From: JBFLYN01 sp040756655
Lineage (GTDB): Bacteria > Bacillota > Sulfobacillia > UBA8153
Direction of reading: 5' to 3'
Assembly: GCA_040756655.1 (NCBI GenBank)
Contig: JBFLYN010000011.1
Location: 1 to 64,000, forward strand
Length of the DNA stretch: 64,000 bases
The notes beneath the pieces were generated by a model. It was given only the letters and a program-made list of their open reading frames with translations, searched no databases and was not told the DNA's origin. Of the stretch, positions 10,027 to 18,836 are shown piece by piece. The position numbers and the translations under genes are program-made. Every line of letters starts with the position of its first letter. The stretch's first letter is position 1.

Positions 10027-10321
10027 CTACTTCACCTCTTTGGATGCCCTGGCGGGCAGTATGAGAGTACAGGATATACCGGGGATACCTGGTACAACCA
10101 ACATCTTAGGGTGAACCTCCTACGCCTGGGCGCGGAGCGCAAAGTAGAAATGGTAACAGTTGGGGGAAAGACCGGCTACTGTAAGCAAGGCTTCATACAG
10201 GTTTCCAAAGGAGAAGACCTTCGTCCTGGTGGATGAAGGCCCGCCCGCAAACCGAGGAGGAAAGTATGTAGACCTATCTACAGTCTACCAGTTTCCGCCC
10301 GGTCGAGTCAAGCCAGCATGG
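10027..10321. other. Intergenic stretch upstream of rho
   Basis: This 295-nt gap lies between rho and the end of the radical-SAM gene. It must hold the rho promoter, but no convincing -35/-10 pair was found. A plus-strand reading frame of 63 codons crosses it (10160-10351). It has no ribosome binding site, runs into the next gene antisense and resembles no family known to me. Nothing else is assigned here. Confidence 0.5.
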
Positions 10322-11656
10322 CTATTTTCCTTGATTGGAAATTTTCCCTAACTTCCTTCTGAGCATCCAGTTCCTCACCGGGTAAGCACACCGGCGGGTA
10401 TTCTGGATCAGGCGCACCAAGGTCTTAACGCCCAAATCGGGGATGTGGTAAGTATATCCCAGAATATCCCCTCTCAAACGTCCCTCTGCCTGCAGCCTCT
10501 GGGCAATGGGCGTGCCACTGTACACCTCCATCACGTTTAAGGGGAGGCTCACGTACCTGCGAACACTGGCCCAAGAACCAAAGGCTCGCTCCAAAAAGGC
10601 GAGGCTGGCATGGAACTCCTCCATGGTTGAGTCAGGGTCGAACATGATATACCCCACTACCGGCTCGATACCCAGTTTCCTGAGGACTGCCAGGGCATCC
10701 AGATTATGCTGCACAGTGGTGCCCTTGCCAAACCGGTCCAGGACCGCCTGGACCCCGGATTCAATGCCCAGGAACACCTTGCTGAGCCCGGCTCTCTTGA
10801 GTAGATAAAACAAGTCTTCTTCCACATCGTCTGCCCGGCATGCCAGGTAAAACCGGATGCCGGTCCCAGCGGCTATGAGGGTTTCAGCCAGCCGGCGGGC
10901 CTGCTCGCGGCCGTACTGTCCCGGTCCGATGAAGTTATCATCTACGAAGTTGATAGCCTCGATGCCATAGCCGGAACGTAAGGCCTCGATTTCCGCAACC
11001 ACACTCTCGGCGCTGCGAGTTCGCCAGGAGGGACCTTGAGCCTGGCCGTAAAACGCACGTAGGCTGCAAAAAGAGCAGCTCCCCCAGCATCCCCGGCTGC
11101 GAGAAATCTGGGCTGCGCGGTTACGGGCACTGGCCAGCGGCAATAGGTCCCGGGCGGGAAACGGCAGGCTGTCCAGGGAGCGGACCAGAGGCGGGCGCGG
11201 GGTGGTCACCACCTGCCCGTCGCGTCGAAACGCCAGCCCCGGTATGCCGTCCAGGGTGCCCGCGAGAAGCAGCCCGGCCGCTTCCTCTCCTTCTCCCATG
11301 ACTATGCAATCAAACACCGGGTATCTCTCCAGGAGTTCACGGTGCAAGAAGGTAGCGGGCTGACCACCAGCGACCACCAGAGCCTTGGGCAGGGCTGCTT
11401 TGACGGCGGCGGCCACTGCTGCTGCCTGGCCAATGCTTTCCTGGAACAGGATGGAGACCCCGGCCAACTGGTATTCCGTGTGAGCCAGTCTCTCCCGGAT
11501 GGCCCGGGGGGTCAGCCGTTCCAGGGTACCATCCATGAGGGTAACCTCGTGCCCCTGCTGGCGCAGCACGGCGGCAAGGTAACCCAGGCCGAGGTTCTCC
11601 TCTTCGTCACCCGGGCGGATGCTGGCATTGGGGGTGTTGATCAGGACGGCGCGCAA
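10322..11656 (-). CDS. B12-domain radical SAM protein (Elp3/MiaB-like fold)
   Basis: Predicted iron-sulfur radical SAM enzyme of 444 residues. Residues 1-140 form a cobalamin-binding-type Rossmann domain (ENLGLGYLAAVLRQQGHEV near 20), but the DxHxxG cobalamin motif is not obvious. The CxxxCxxC cluster motif CWGSCSFC is near residue 190, and FLGIESG near residue 295 marks the SAM-binding barrel. The pattern matches the general BchE-like class (TIGR-type B12-binding radical SAM proteins). The substrate is unknown. The TTG start lies 9 nt after the transaldolase stop. It may belong to the kal-kce-fsa transcript, but no functional link is visible. Confidence 0.85.
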   Translation of the reverse strand: MRAVLINTPNASIRPGDEEENLGLGYLAAVLRQQGHEVTLMDGTLERLTPRAIRERLAHTEYQLAGVSILFQESIGQAAAVAAAVKAALPKALVVAGGQPATFLHRELLERYPVFDCIVMGEGEEAAGLLLAGTLDGIPGLAFRRDGQVVTTPRPPLVRSLDSLPFPARDLLPLASARNRAAQISRSRGCWGSCSFCSLRAFYGQAQGPSWRTRSAESVVAEIEALRSGYGIEAINFVDDNFIGPGQYGREQARRLAETLIAAGTGIRFYLACRADDVEEDLFYLLKRAGLSKVFLGIESGVQAVLDRFGKGTTVQHNLDALAVLRKLGIEPVVGYIMFDPDSTMEEFHASLAFLERAFGSWASVRRYVSLPLNVMEVYSGTPIAQRLQAEGRLRGDILGYTYHIPDLGVKTLVRLIQNTRRCAYPVRNWMLRRKLGKISNQGK

Positions 11657-11665
11657 TGCTAAAAC

Positions 11666-12322
11666 TCACTTTCCGGTCTTCTGCACGGTCCTCCAGTCGG
11701 CCAGGAAGCGCTCGATGCCCTGGTCGGTCAAAGGATGCTTCAGCATGCGCTGGAGCACACCAAAGGGGACGGTGGCAATGTGAGCGCCCGAGCGGGCGGC
11801 CGCCAGTACGTGCAAGGGATGCCTGATGCTGGCGGCGATGACTTGCGTGGGGAGCTGGTGCAGCTGGAAGACCTGGACCAGGTCGGCCACTACCTCCATG
11901 CCGTCATGGCCGATGTCGTCCAAGCGTCCCGCAAAGGGACTCACGAAGGTGGCCCCGGCCAACGCAGCCAAGAGACCCTGGCCCGCCGAGAACACCAAGG
12001 TGACATTGGTCTGGATGTTATCCCGGGACAGGATGCCCACGGCCTTGAGCCCTTCAGAAGTCATGGGGATCTTGATGACCACGTTGGGAGCGATCTGGCT
12101 AAGCTCCCTGGCCTCCCTCACCATGCCCGTGGCTTCCAGTGAAATCACCTCGGCGCTAACCGGTCCGCGCACCAGGGAAGTGATGCGGGCAACCAGTTCG
12201 GAAAAATCCAGGCCCTTTTCCTTGGCCACCAGGGTGGGGTTGGTGGTGACGCCAGAGATGACGCCCCAGGAAGCCGCCTCAGCAATCTCGTCTAGGTTGG
12301 CGGTGTCCAGGAAAATCCGCAT
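11666..12322 (-). CDS. Transaldolase / fructose-6-phosphate aldolase-like
   Basis: Small transaldolase of 218 residues of the FSA/TalC subfamily. It begins MRIFLDTANLDEI and has GVTTNPTLVAKE near residue 24 and the Schiff-base lysine in NVVIKIPMT near residue 87. It acts on ketose and aldose phosphates in the non-oxidative pentose phosphate route, or as a fructose-6-phosphate aldolase. Sequence alone does not separate the two. It lies between the cysteine-rich gene and the radical-SAM gene. Confidence 0.93.
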   Translation of the reverse strand: MRIFLDTANLDEIAEAASWGVISGVTTNPTLVAKEKGLDFSELVARITSLVRGPVSAEVISLEATGMVREARELSQIAPNVVIKIPMTSEGLKAVGILSRDNIQTNVTLVFSAGQGLLAALAGATFVSPFAGRLDDIGHDGMEVVADLVQVFQLHQLPTQVIAASIRHPLHVLAAARSGAHIATVPFGVLQRMLKHPLTDQGIERFLADWRTVQKTGK

Positions 12323-12346
12323 GTTGCTGTATCTCCTCTGCTAACT

Positions 12347-12982
12347 TCACGGGCGATCTTGCCGCGAACGGTCGGCGGCAGACAGCTCGGACATGGTGAT
12401 GTTGGGGAGCTTCTTGAGGCGGGCCAGATCGTTCTGATCACGGGCGTGCATCATCCAGTAGCGGCCGCAGCTGGCACACCGCAGCACTACCCGGTCGGGG
12501 AATATTTCCACCTCCGCCGAAGGGCTGCCACACCGGCAGGATACCCCGCCGCCCCCGGCCAGGTCGTGGAGGTGGTTTAGGGTCTGGTACATGATCTCGG
12601 GATCTTCGAAGTATTCGTCGGCCACGTCCTGGTCCAACGCCGGAGGCTCCTCGGGTAAGGCCGCAACCGCCTTGCCCTGGGCTACCTGGCCAACAATGGC
12701 CAGCGGATGCCCCCCCACCGGGCACGCTACTTCGTGCCACGTCTCTTGGCAGAATGACCGGGCATCAAAGGGAAACTCGTGGGCCTCCCCGCAACTGCGG
12801 CACCGGGTCCGGAGGTACAGGATCCTTCCCTCGCGTTCCATGGAGAAGAGCCGGGCGCCACACCGGCAGTGGGCGATGGAGGCGCGGTGAGGAGATAGGG
12901 CAAACAAGGATACTTGCGATACATTGACTGAGCTGCATTTGGCACACCGCATGGCCACGTTGGTGCCGGTATGAATGAGCAC
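12347..12982 (-). CDS. Cysteine-rich zinc-ribbon-like protein, unknown function
   Basis: I do not recognise this 211-residue protein. It carries at least five cysteine pairs of CxC or CxxC type: RCAKC near 13, HCRCG near 40, RCRSCG near 62, CRCG near 150 and CASCG near 170. This suggests two or three zinc ribbons split by an acidic linker (EEPPALDQDVADEYFEDPE). No signal peptide or membrane segment is seen. The GTG start has AGGAGG 7 nt upstream. It sits 14 nt after kce ends and precedes transaldolase, so it may be co-transcribed with the lysine genes. A nucleic-acid-binding or metal-sensing role is possible but unproven. Confidence 0.75.
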   Translation of the reverse strand: MLIHTGTNVAMRCAKCSSVNVSQVSLFALSPHRASIAHCRCGARLFSMEREGRILYLRTRCRSCGEAHEFPFDARSFCQETWHEVACPVGGHPLAIVGQVAQGKAVAALPEEPPALDQDVADEYFEDPEIMYQTLNHLHDLAGGGGVSCRCGSPSAEVEIFPDRVVLRCASCGRYWMMHARDQNDLARLKKLPNITMSELSAADRSRQDRP

Positions 12983-12996
12983 CTCCGTCCCTCCTC

Positions 12997-13851
12997 TCAG
13001 CTAGGGTACTTCGCCGGGTCTACCGGGTTTCCCTGCGGGCTCGGTAACTCCAGAATGTGCCGAGCATCGGCGGGGCTCGCTATGGCCCGCCCCAGTTCCC
13101 GGGCGATGCGCACCACCCGGGACACCAGCTGGGCATTGGAGGATGCCAGCACCCCCCGGCTGTAGTACAGGTTATCTTCAAAGCCCACGCGCACGTTTCC
13201 TCCCAGGATCACGGCCATGGTGGCCAGCGGTAGTTCGTGGCGGCCGATGCCCGCCACCGTCCAGGTTGAGCCCGGCGGCAGGCTCTGGACCAGGTGCAAA
13301 AGGTGAACCGGCGAACCGGGGATGCCCCCGGGCACGCCCATGACAAAGTCAAAGTGCAGGGGCAGCCTGAGCAGTCCTTCCCGGACCAACCGCATGGCGT
13401 TTTCGATCATGCCCACCTCGAAGACTTCTATCTCTGGCTTGATGCCCAGCCGGGCCATTTCCCCGGCAAAGTACTTGATGTCTCGCTCGGAGTTATAGAA
13501 TACCCCGTCGCCAAAATTAACCGTGCCGGTAGTCAGGGTCGCCATTTCGGGAACAAGCTGGAGCGGGGACGCCCGTTCCTGGCGGGTCATGCCCACGGCA
13601 CCGCCCGTGGATACCTGGATGACGATGTCGCAACGCGCGCGGATGGCCGCAATGATCTCCTCATACACCGCAGCATCCTGGGTGGGGTCTCCGTTTCTGT
13701 CCCGGGCGTGAAGATGCGCAATGGCCGCCCCTTCCTGGTATGCCTCGTACACAGCCTCGGCTATCTCGGCCGGGGTAAGAGGGAGCGCGGGGTTGTGGGC
13801 CCGGGTGGCCTCCGCTCCTACCGGCGCTACGGTGATGATCAGCGGTCCCAT
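12997..13851 (-). CDS. kce: 3-keto-5-aminohexanoate cleavage enzyme
   Basis: BKACE-family enzyme that reacts 3-keto-5-aminohexanoate with acetyl-CoA to give 3-aminobutyryl-CoA and acetoacetate. The 284-residue protein has the zinc-binding HLHARD motif near residue 46, the STGG motif near residue 81 and the conserved GFEDNLYY block near 230. The neighbouring kal gene and the kam operon 22 kb away make Kce the specific call over other BKACE members. The ATG overlaps the end of kal by 13 nt. Confidence 0.93.
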   Translation of the reverse strand: MGPLIITVAPVGAEATRAHNPALPLTPAEIAEAVYEAYQEGAAIAHLHARDRNGDPTQDAAVYEEIIAAIRARCDIVIQVSTGGAVGMTRQERASPLQLVPEMATLTTGTVNFGDGVFYNSERDIKYFAGEMARLGIKPEIEVFEVGMIENAMRLVREGLLRLPLHFDFVMGVPGGIPGSPVHLLHLVQSLPPGSTWTVAGIGRHELPLATMAVILGGNVRVGFEDNLYYSRGVLASSNAQLVSRVVRIARELGRAIASPADARHILELPSPQGNPVDPAKYPS

Positions 13852-14219
13852 CGTTCGCGCGGCACCACGCAGGTCCCGCTTGCCCTCCCCACCAGCATGG
13901 GTACGTCCAGTACTCGGCCAGAAGTAGGCAGCCTCCCGCCGGATGTAATGACCTTGTAGGCCTCAAACTCCATGCGCCGCGAAGTGTTCCCTACCTTGAC
14001 TATTCTGCCCACGGCTTCGATGTAATCCCCGGCGTAAAGCGGGGCCTTGAACTCTACCATGTCGTAGGCCACAAACAGCCCTTCGTCACCATCGTGGCGG
14101 ATGAGAAGTTCTGTGGCCACATCCCCCCAAAGGCCCATGAGCCGTGCTCCCGCCACCAGTCCTCCACCGTAGTGGGCATCGGCGGTGCTCAAGCGCACGC
14201 GCAGCTTTGCTTCGAGCAT
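13839..14219 (-). CDS. kal: 3-aminobutyryl-CoA ammonia lyase
   Basis: Hotdog-fold lyase that removes ammonia from 3-aminobutyryl-CoA to give crotonyl-CoA in lysine fermentation. The frame opens at 14231 (GTG), but that codon abuts the AAAGGAGG site. The ATG at 14219 is 11 nt downstream and gives the family start MLEAKLRVRLSTADAHYGG. Visible family blocks are DAHYGGGLVAGARLMGLWGDVATEL and the hotdog central helix. It heads the pair kal-kce. No sigma-54 site like that of kdd was found upstream. Confidence 0.92.
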   Translation of the reverse strand: MLEAKLRVRLSTADAHYGGGLVAGARLMGLWGDVATELLIRHDGDEGLFVAYDMVEFKAPLYAGDYIEAVGRIVKVGNTSRRMEFEAYKVITSGGRLPTSGRVLDVPMLVGRASGTCVVPRERWDR

Positions 14220-14284
14220 CTTTCCCGCCACCTCCTTTTGGCCAAATCCATTCGTCCCCCCCTGCCCGCACTCCTGCTGTACAA

Positions 14285-14315
14285 GCAGAAAAGAGCCTTG
14301 AAGGCTCTCTTCTGC
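14285..14315 (-). terminator. Hairpin terminator after the SLH gene
   Basis: A nested inverted repeat (GCAGAA...TTCTGC outside, AGAGCC...GGCTCT inside) lies just after the stop codon at 14334 on the minus strand. The inner stem is followed by TTTTCTGCTTG. It probably ends the SLH transcript before kal. Confidence 0.65.
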
Positions 14316-14333
14316 TGGTGGACGGCGCGACAG

Positions 14334-16985
14334 CTAGGAAACGAACTTGGCTGTGCCCGCGAGGTCATAGATCAACCCATCAGCGCCAAACCGCACGGTT
14401 ACCTCATCCCCAGCCGCCAGCTCCCCGGGTTCAAGCGTGCCTGAACCATAGGTGATGACGGTGGCCGTAGCCAGCATGCCGGTATGCTCGTTACCACCGG
14501 CATCACGGATGGTGACGATTACGGTATCCTCAGCGATTAGGACTTCCACGATTACACCCGCCACTTCGATGCGCGCCGCAATGGCCATCTCCACTACTAC
14601 ACCGCGGCGGACAATAACGGTTACGGAATCTCCCACCAAAACGGCGCCGTAGTCAGCCGGTTGTCCCTCCAGAATTACCACCGCGTCCGGGGAGACTTCC
14701 AGCTCCACGACGGTGGTACCGGCCATGATGCCCACGGTCCGGTCGACCGAGGACACGGCAGTGACCAAACCCTAAAGGGTATCAGTGGGGGCAGTGGCCT
14801 CTACCAGAAGGGCCACGCCCACGCTGGCGACGACCCGGACCCCATCGCCCACACGCAGGGCGGCGGCGGTAGCGAACCGACCATCCAGTGTGATGACGGT
14901 GCTTCCCGTCAGGGTCACGGTATGCTCGATCCCGCCTACATCCACGGTGAGCCCACCAGCCGGGAGCGCGGAGATGGTCCCCGCGTAGGCGACCTGATGA
15001 GCGAACTTGGCGGTCACCGTCAGGCTGTAGATCCTGCCATCGCTGCCGAATCTGGCCGCCACCATGTCGCCGGCGGATAGCTCTTCTGGGGCGATCACGC
15101 TTCCGTCGTACACCAAGACCGCGCCCTCGACCAGGTCGCCGGTGACGTCAACCCCCACTGCAGGACGGATGGTAAGGATGCGGGTAGGCCCTGGGTTCTG
15201 GATCATCATGATCTGGCCACTCACCAGGGCCCGGTTGATGATGCCGATGGCGGTGGCCAGGTTGCGCCGCACAGTCAGCACAACGGTGTCTCCAGCGGCG
15301 ATGGAGCTGTAGGTTACGGGCTGTCCCTGGTAAGTGACTGTAGCGGCGGTGGCTACCGCCACGACTGCCGGGGGGTTGCCGGAGGCAGTGAGGACGGTGA
15401 GAGACCCGGTTGCCACTTCTTGCACCAAGCCAATCACCTGGGACATCTGGGCCTGGGCCTCAACCCTGGTTACCACCCCGGAGACTACAGTCAGAGTAAC
15501 GGTGTCGCCGATTTGCAGAGAACCCAGGTTAGCGAGCATACCGTCTAGGGTGAACGCTGTTGCCGATGTTACGGTCAATGGGTACCCACCGTCGATGGTG
15601 ATGGTGTCAGCCCCGATGGCCGTAATCTGGCCGGTCAAGGTAGTTTCGCCCGGCTGCTGGAACCTGACAATCACCTCGATGACCGTGACCAGGTCCCGCT
15701 TCACGGTGAGGCGGACGATATCCCCGCCAGCCAGGGAGTTGAAGGACCATGGCTGGTTTTGGTGCCTCACCTCGGCATTGGCAGAGACGCTGTACCTCAC
15801 TGGCTGGGGCGACGTTGTCACCAGGAGATCCAAGTAGCGAGCAGGGGTTAGAGAATTGGACGCACCTGTAACCACGCCAGCGATGTAGGTAACTGCAGCG
15901 GTGGCCTCGACGCGTATGGCCATTCCCGCCTCCGCGGTGACGGTTACCTCATCCCCCACCCTCAGGCTCGCCATGCCGCTGGCCGCACCATCCAGGGTAA
16001 CCATGGTGCTGGCGGACACGGCCAGGGTGTGGACGGTCCCATCCACCTTGACCTTGATCCCACCCGCGGGCAGCTCGAAGATGGTCCCCTCGTACACCTC
16101 TTGAGATGAGACGGCAGTGATCACCGCCACCTTGCCCGCAGCGTCCAGGACCACCCGGACCGCATACCCGGGCCTGAGATCGCTATAGGCCTTGTGCTGG
16201 CCGTCGATGATCACCACGACCTGGTCGGTGAGGGTATACTGGACTTCATCCACCTTGACAAACGTGGTACTCATCTCGGTGAGAGTGCCGCTTACCGTCT
16301 TGCCTGGGTCGCGGTTCACAAAGCGGTCGATGAGAGCGGCCATCTCCGCGCGGGATACCGACCGGTTAGGCCGGAACGAGCCGTCTTCGTAGCCCGCGAT
16401 GAGCCCGGCACCAAGAGCTGCGGCCACGTAGTCGGCAAAACCAGAGGGTATCTCACCAGCGTCGCTAAACGGCACACTTCCAGAGGCCGTCACCGGAAGG
16501 CCCGCGGCCTTCACCAGGAGCACGGTGACCCAAAGGCGCGAAGCGGACGCATTGGGTTCAAAGCCCGCCAAGTTGATGAGGCCCTTTTGGGCCGCCAGCA
16601 CTAAGTAGCCTGACGCCCAGAGACTGGCCTGGATGCCCGGCAAGGCCGGGACCTGCTTGATGGCCAGGGCTTCTTCCTCGAGTCCCATGGCCCGGATGAC
16701 CATGGCCACGGCCTCGGCCTTCTTTACGGCGGCCATGGGGTTGAACTTACCCCTTCCCACGCCCTGGACCAGGCCGCGGGCCTGGGCGCTGGCCACATGA
16801 CCGATGGCCCATGGTGCCTGATCCATGTCGACAAAGGGCAGCACCTTCTTGGTCAGGCCGGGCGGGCCGATCATGGTAAGCTGAACCTGGCCTGCCTTCC
16901 CCTTCCGATTGGGAGCAGCCAGCACCACTCCCGGTAATGACAGGATGAAAAGCAGTGCGGTAATCGTGGCAACCTTTTTTCTCAT
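14334..16985 (-). pseudogene. SLH surface protein gene with an internal in-frame amber codon
   Basis: Cell-surface protein with a signal peptide (MRKKVATITALLFILSLPG, start at 16985 with GGGAGG 7 nt upstream), three N-terminal SLH segments (DMDQAPWAIGHV near 55, a middle one near 115, FSDAGEIPSGFADYV near 175 with GYEDGSFRPNRSVSRAEMAAL), then repeats of a ~65-100-residue beta-rich module. The frame is broken by one TAG at 14774-14772. After it the same frame stays open for 146 codons to 14334. The downstream peptide continues the module: the TAG falls at an A/I position when the three repeat copies ending VEATA/VEAQA are aligned. So this is one 884-codon reading unit with a nonsense codon rather than two genes. 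It could be a true pseudogene, a readthrough gene or a sequencing error. If it is functional and truncated, the 737-residue product still has its SLH anchor. Confidence 0.85.
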
Positions 16986-16991
16986 GTACAT

Positions 16992-17441
16992 TCCCTCCCA
17001 GATCAGAATGCCCCCGATAACTTGATCGCCGGGGAGGGACGGTTTGTGAGGGTTGGCAACAAGAATAGGTCTAACGTCCTATCAGCTGCGCGTAGCGACT
17101 GAGTGCAGGATACGAGGAGGTGCGAGGACACAAATAGAGGGGAGGTGGTTGCCAGCCTTGGGCGGGTAGCCACATAGGCAAGGCGGATTGTGCCCCGTTT
17201 GATGACACTAGTAGGGCCGCGGTCGGCAGCAGTGTACAAGGAGTACCGTGACAAGAACTGTCCGTATGATCTAAGGCCAACAGTCATCTTCGCCTGCTAG
17301 TAAGTGCAGGCTGGATTACTGATCAGATCATAGGTTCCGCCAGGCACAGGACAATACTTCAGGTATGCCCAGGACCTCCGGGGACATAATGGGTTTGATG
17401 CACGACAAAGTAAGTAGCGCCTGCGTGGCTATCTTAGGCTC
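16992..17441 (-). other. 450-nt leader region of the SLH gene
   Basis: This gap separates the S41 protease gene from the SLH gene. No clear coding region was found; a 94-codon minus-strand frame has no recognisable features. A small inverted repeat CCCCG...CGGGG (about 17018-17034 on the minus strand) precedes the GGGAGG site. No riboswitch known to me was recognised. A promoter must lie here if the SLH gene is transcribed separately, but no strong -35/-10 pair was seen. Confidence 0.45.
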
Positions 17442-18821
17442 TTAGCGATCCATCAGCTGTCGCAATATCCCAATGGCTCTGATTAACTGGGCATCACCGC
17501 TGTTGGCGACTAGTTCCACGTTCAGTCTTACAAGAGCATCTGTGTCCATTATGCCTGTTACTGGAAGATCATTGACTTCCTGGTACAGGCATACTGCCCT
17601 GCGAGTCTCGTCATCGTATATGCCGTGCATAGCACCATGATAGTGCCCCAGCATCCTAAGAGCTTGCTGCAAGGGTGCAACCCGGTGAGCGGGGGATGCC
17701 GAGTCCACCACTGCCACAGGTAGCAGGGGAATCGGCACAGGAGGAGGTCCCTCAACATGGATATCCGGCGTGACGCCTTTTCCCTCCATAGGATGGCCTT
17801 TGGGCGTCAGAAAGCGAGCCACGGTGAGCTTGACTCCTCCTTGGTCTTCCAGAAGAAATATGTCCTGAACAGTGCCCTTCCCAAAGCTGGGTGTCCCAAC
17901 AAGGACGCCAGTTCCGTAATCTTGGACAGCTGCTGCAACAATCTCCGCACCACTGGCGGTGCCCTCGTTGATGAGAACCACCAAGGGCAGGTCCAAACCA
18001 GCACCCTGGCCAAAGAAGGTGATTTGGTCGCCATCAAGCCGCACAACATGAAGCAAGGGTCCGGCAGGCACGAGTGCGCCAGTAGCCTCAAGCGTAGAAT
18101 TAAGCAGGCCGCCGGGGTTGTTGCGAAGGTCCAGGACTACTCCATTGCCACTGGCAGCCAAGTGACGGGCAATGATCGCAAAGCTCCTCCCGGTTTCCTC
18201 CGTAAACTGGGAGATGCTGATGTAGTACATACCTTGACCTAACTCCTTGACCTCTAGGACGCTGGGTGCGATGAGGGCGCGAGTGAGTTCTACATCAAAG
18301 CGTTCACCAGTGGACGGGCGGAAGATAGTCAGCCGGACGGTTGTGCCCGGCTCTCCTCGTATAAGCCGCGATACCTGAGGCAGGGTCATGCCAGTTAGGT
18401 TACGTCCATCTACGCTCAGAATGATGTCAGCAGGCAGTAGTCCTGCTGCTACGGCAGGGGTGCCGGCAAGTGGCGTTATCACGGTGACTGCACCATCGAT
18501 CACCTCGATAACAACACCGATGCCTCCAAACCGTCCTTCAACCGACTCCAGCAAATCGTGCAGCTGAACAGGGTCATAATACGCGGAATATGGATCCCGC
18601 AAGGACTCAACCATGCCACGAAGTGCCCCTTGCATGATAGCAGTAAAGTCCACTATTCCATCGAAGTTCGCCCGGATCAGCTGCAGGAGCGCAATGATGA
18701 CATCCAAACGGAACTGCCCATGTGCGGACAATGGTGCGCTCTGTACAGCTGTGACAGTACCCAGGCTGATGGAAAGGACAGCAAACACCACGATTCCAGC
18801 AACTATCCTCTGAAAACGCAA
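17442..18821 (-). CDS. S41 carboxy-terminal processing protease with peptidoglycan-binding domain
   Basis: Secreted CtpA/PDZ-type serine protease of 459 residues. It has an N-terminal signal or anchor segment (about 6-26), an S41 N-terminal helix domain, a PDZ domain near 95-175 (FGGIGVVIEVIDG), the catalytic Ser in NEGTASGAEI and Lys in GTPSFGKGTVQ, and a C-terminal peptidoglycan-binding-like domain (PLQQALRMLGHYHGAMHGIYD). The TTG start lies 15 nt after the S8 gene. It acts outside the membrane, probably cutting C-terminal ends of envelope proteins. It is the second S41 protease in the cluster; the other is at 23282. Confidence 0.93.
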   Translation of the reverse strand: MRFQRIVAGIVVFAVLSISLGTVTAVQSAPLSAHGQFRLDVIIALLQLIRANFDGIVDFTAIMQGALRGMVESLRDPYSAYYDPVQLHDLLESVEGRFGGIGVVIEVIDGAVTVITPLAGTPAVAAGLLPADIILSVDGRNLTGMTLPQVSRLIRGEPGTTVRLTIFRPSTGERFDVELTRALIAPSVLEVKELGQGMYYISISQFTEETGRSFAIIARHLAASGNGVVLDLRNNPGGLLNSTLEATGALVPAGPLLHVVRLDGDQITFFGQGAGLDLPLVVLINEGTASGAEIVAAAVQDYGTGVLVGTPSFGKGTVQDIFLLEDQGGVKLTVARFLTPKGHPMEGKGVTPDIHVEGPPPVPIPLLPVAVVDSASPAHRVAPLQQALRMLGHYHGAMHGIYDDETRRAVCLYQEVNDLPVTGIMDTDALVRLNVELVANSGDAQLIRAIGILRQLMDR

Positions 18822-18836
18822 CCGACTACCCCCGTT

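Noticed and set aside
10160..10351. Plus-strand 63-codon frame upstream of rho
   Set aside because: It has no ribosome site, overlaps the radical-SAM gene antisense and resembles no family.
14334..14768. Separate 145-residue protein with a TTG start
   Set aside because: It has no ribosome site, is in the same frame as the SLH gene and completes its repeat module.
17003..17287. Minus-strand 94-codon frame in the SLH leader
   Set aside because: It has no convincing start site and its composition looks non-coding.
17003..17440. Possible c-di-GMP or cobalamin riboswitch before the SLH gene
   Set aside because: The conserved riboswitch blocks could not be found on either strand; only small inverted repeats are present.
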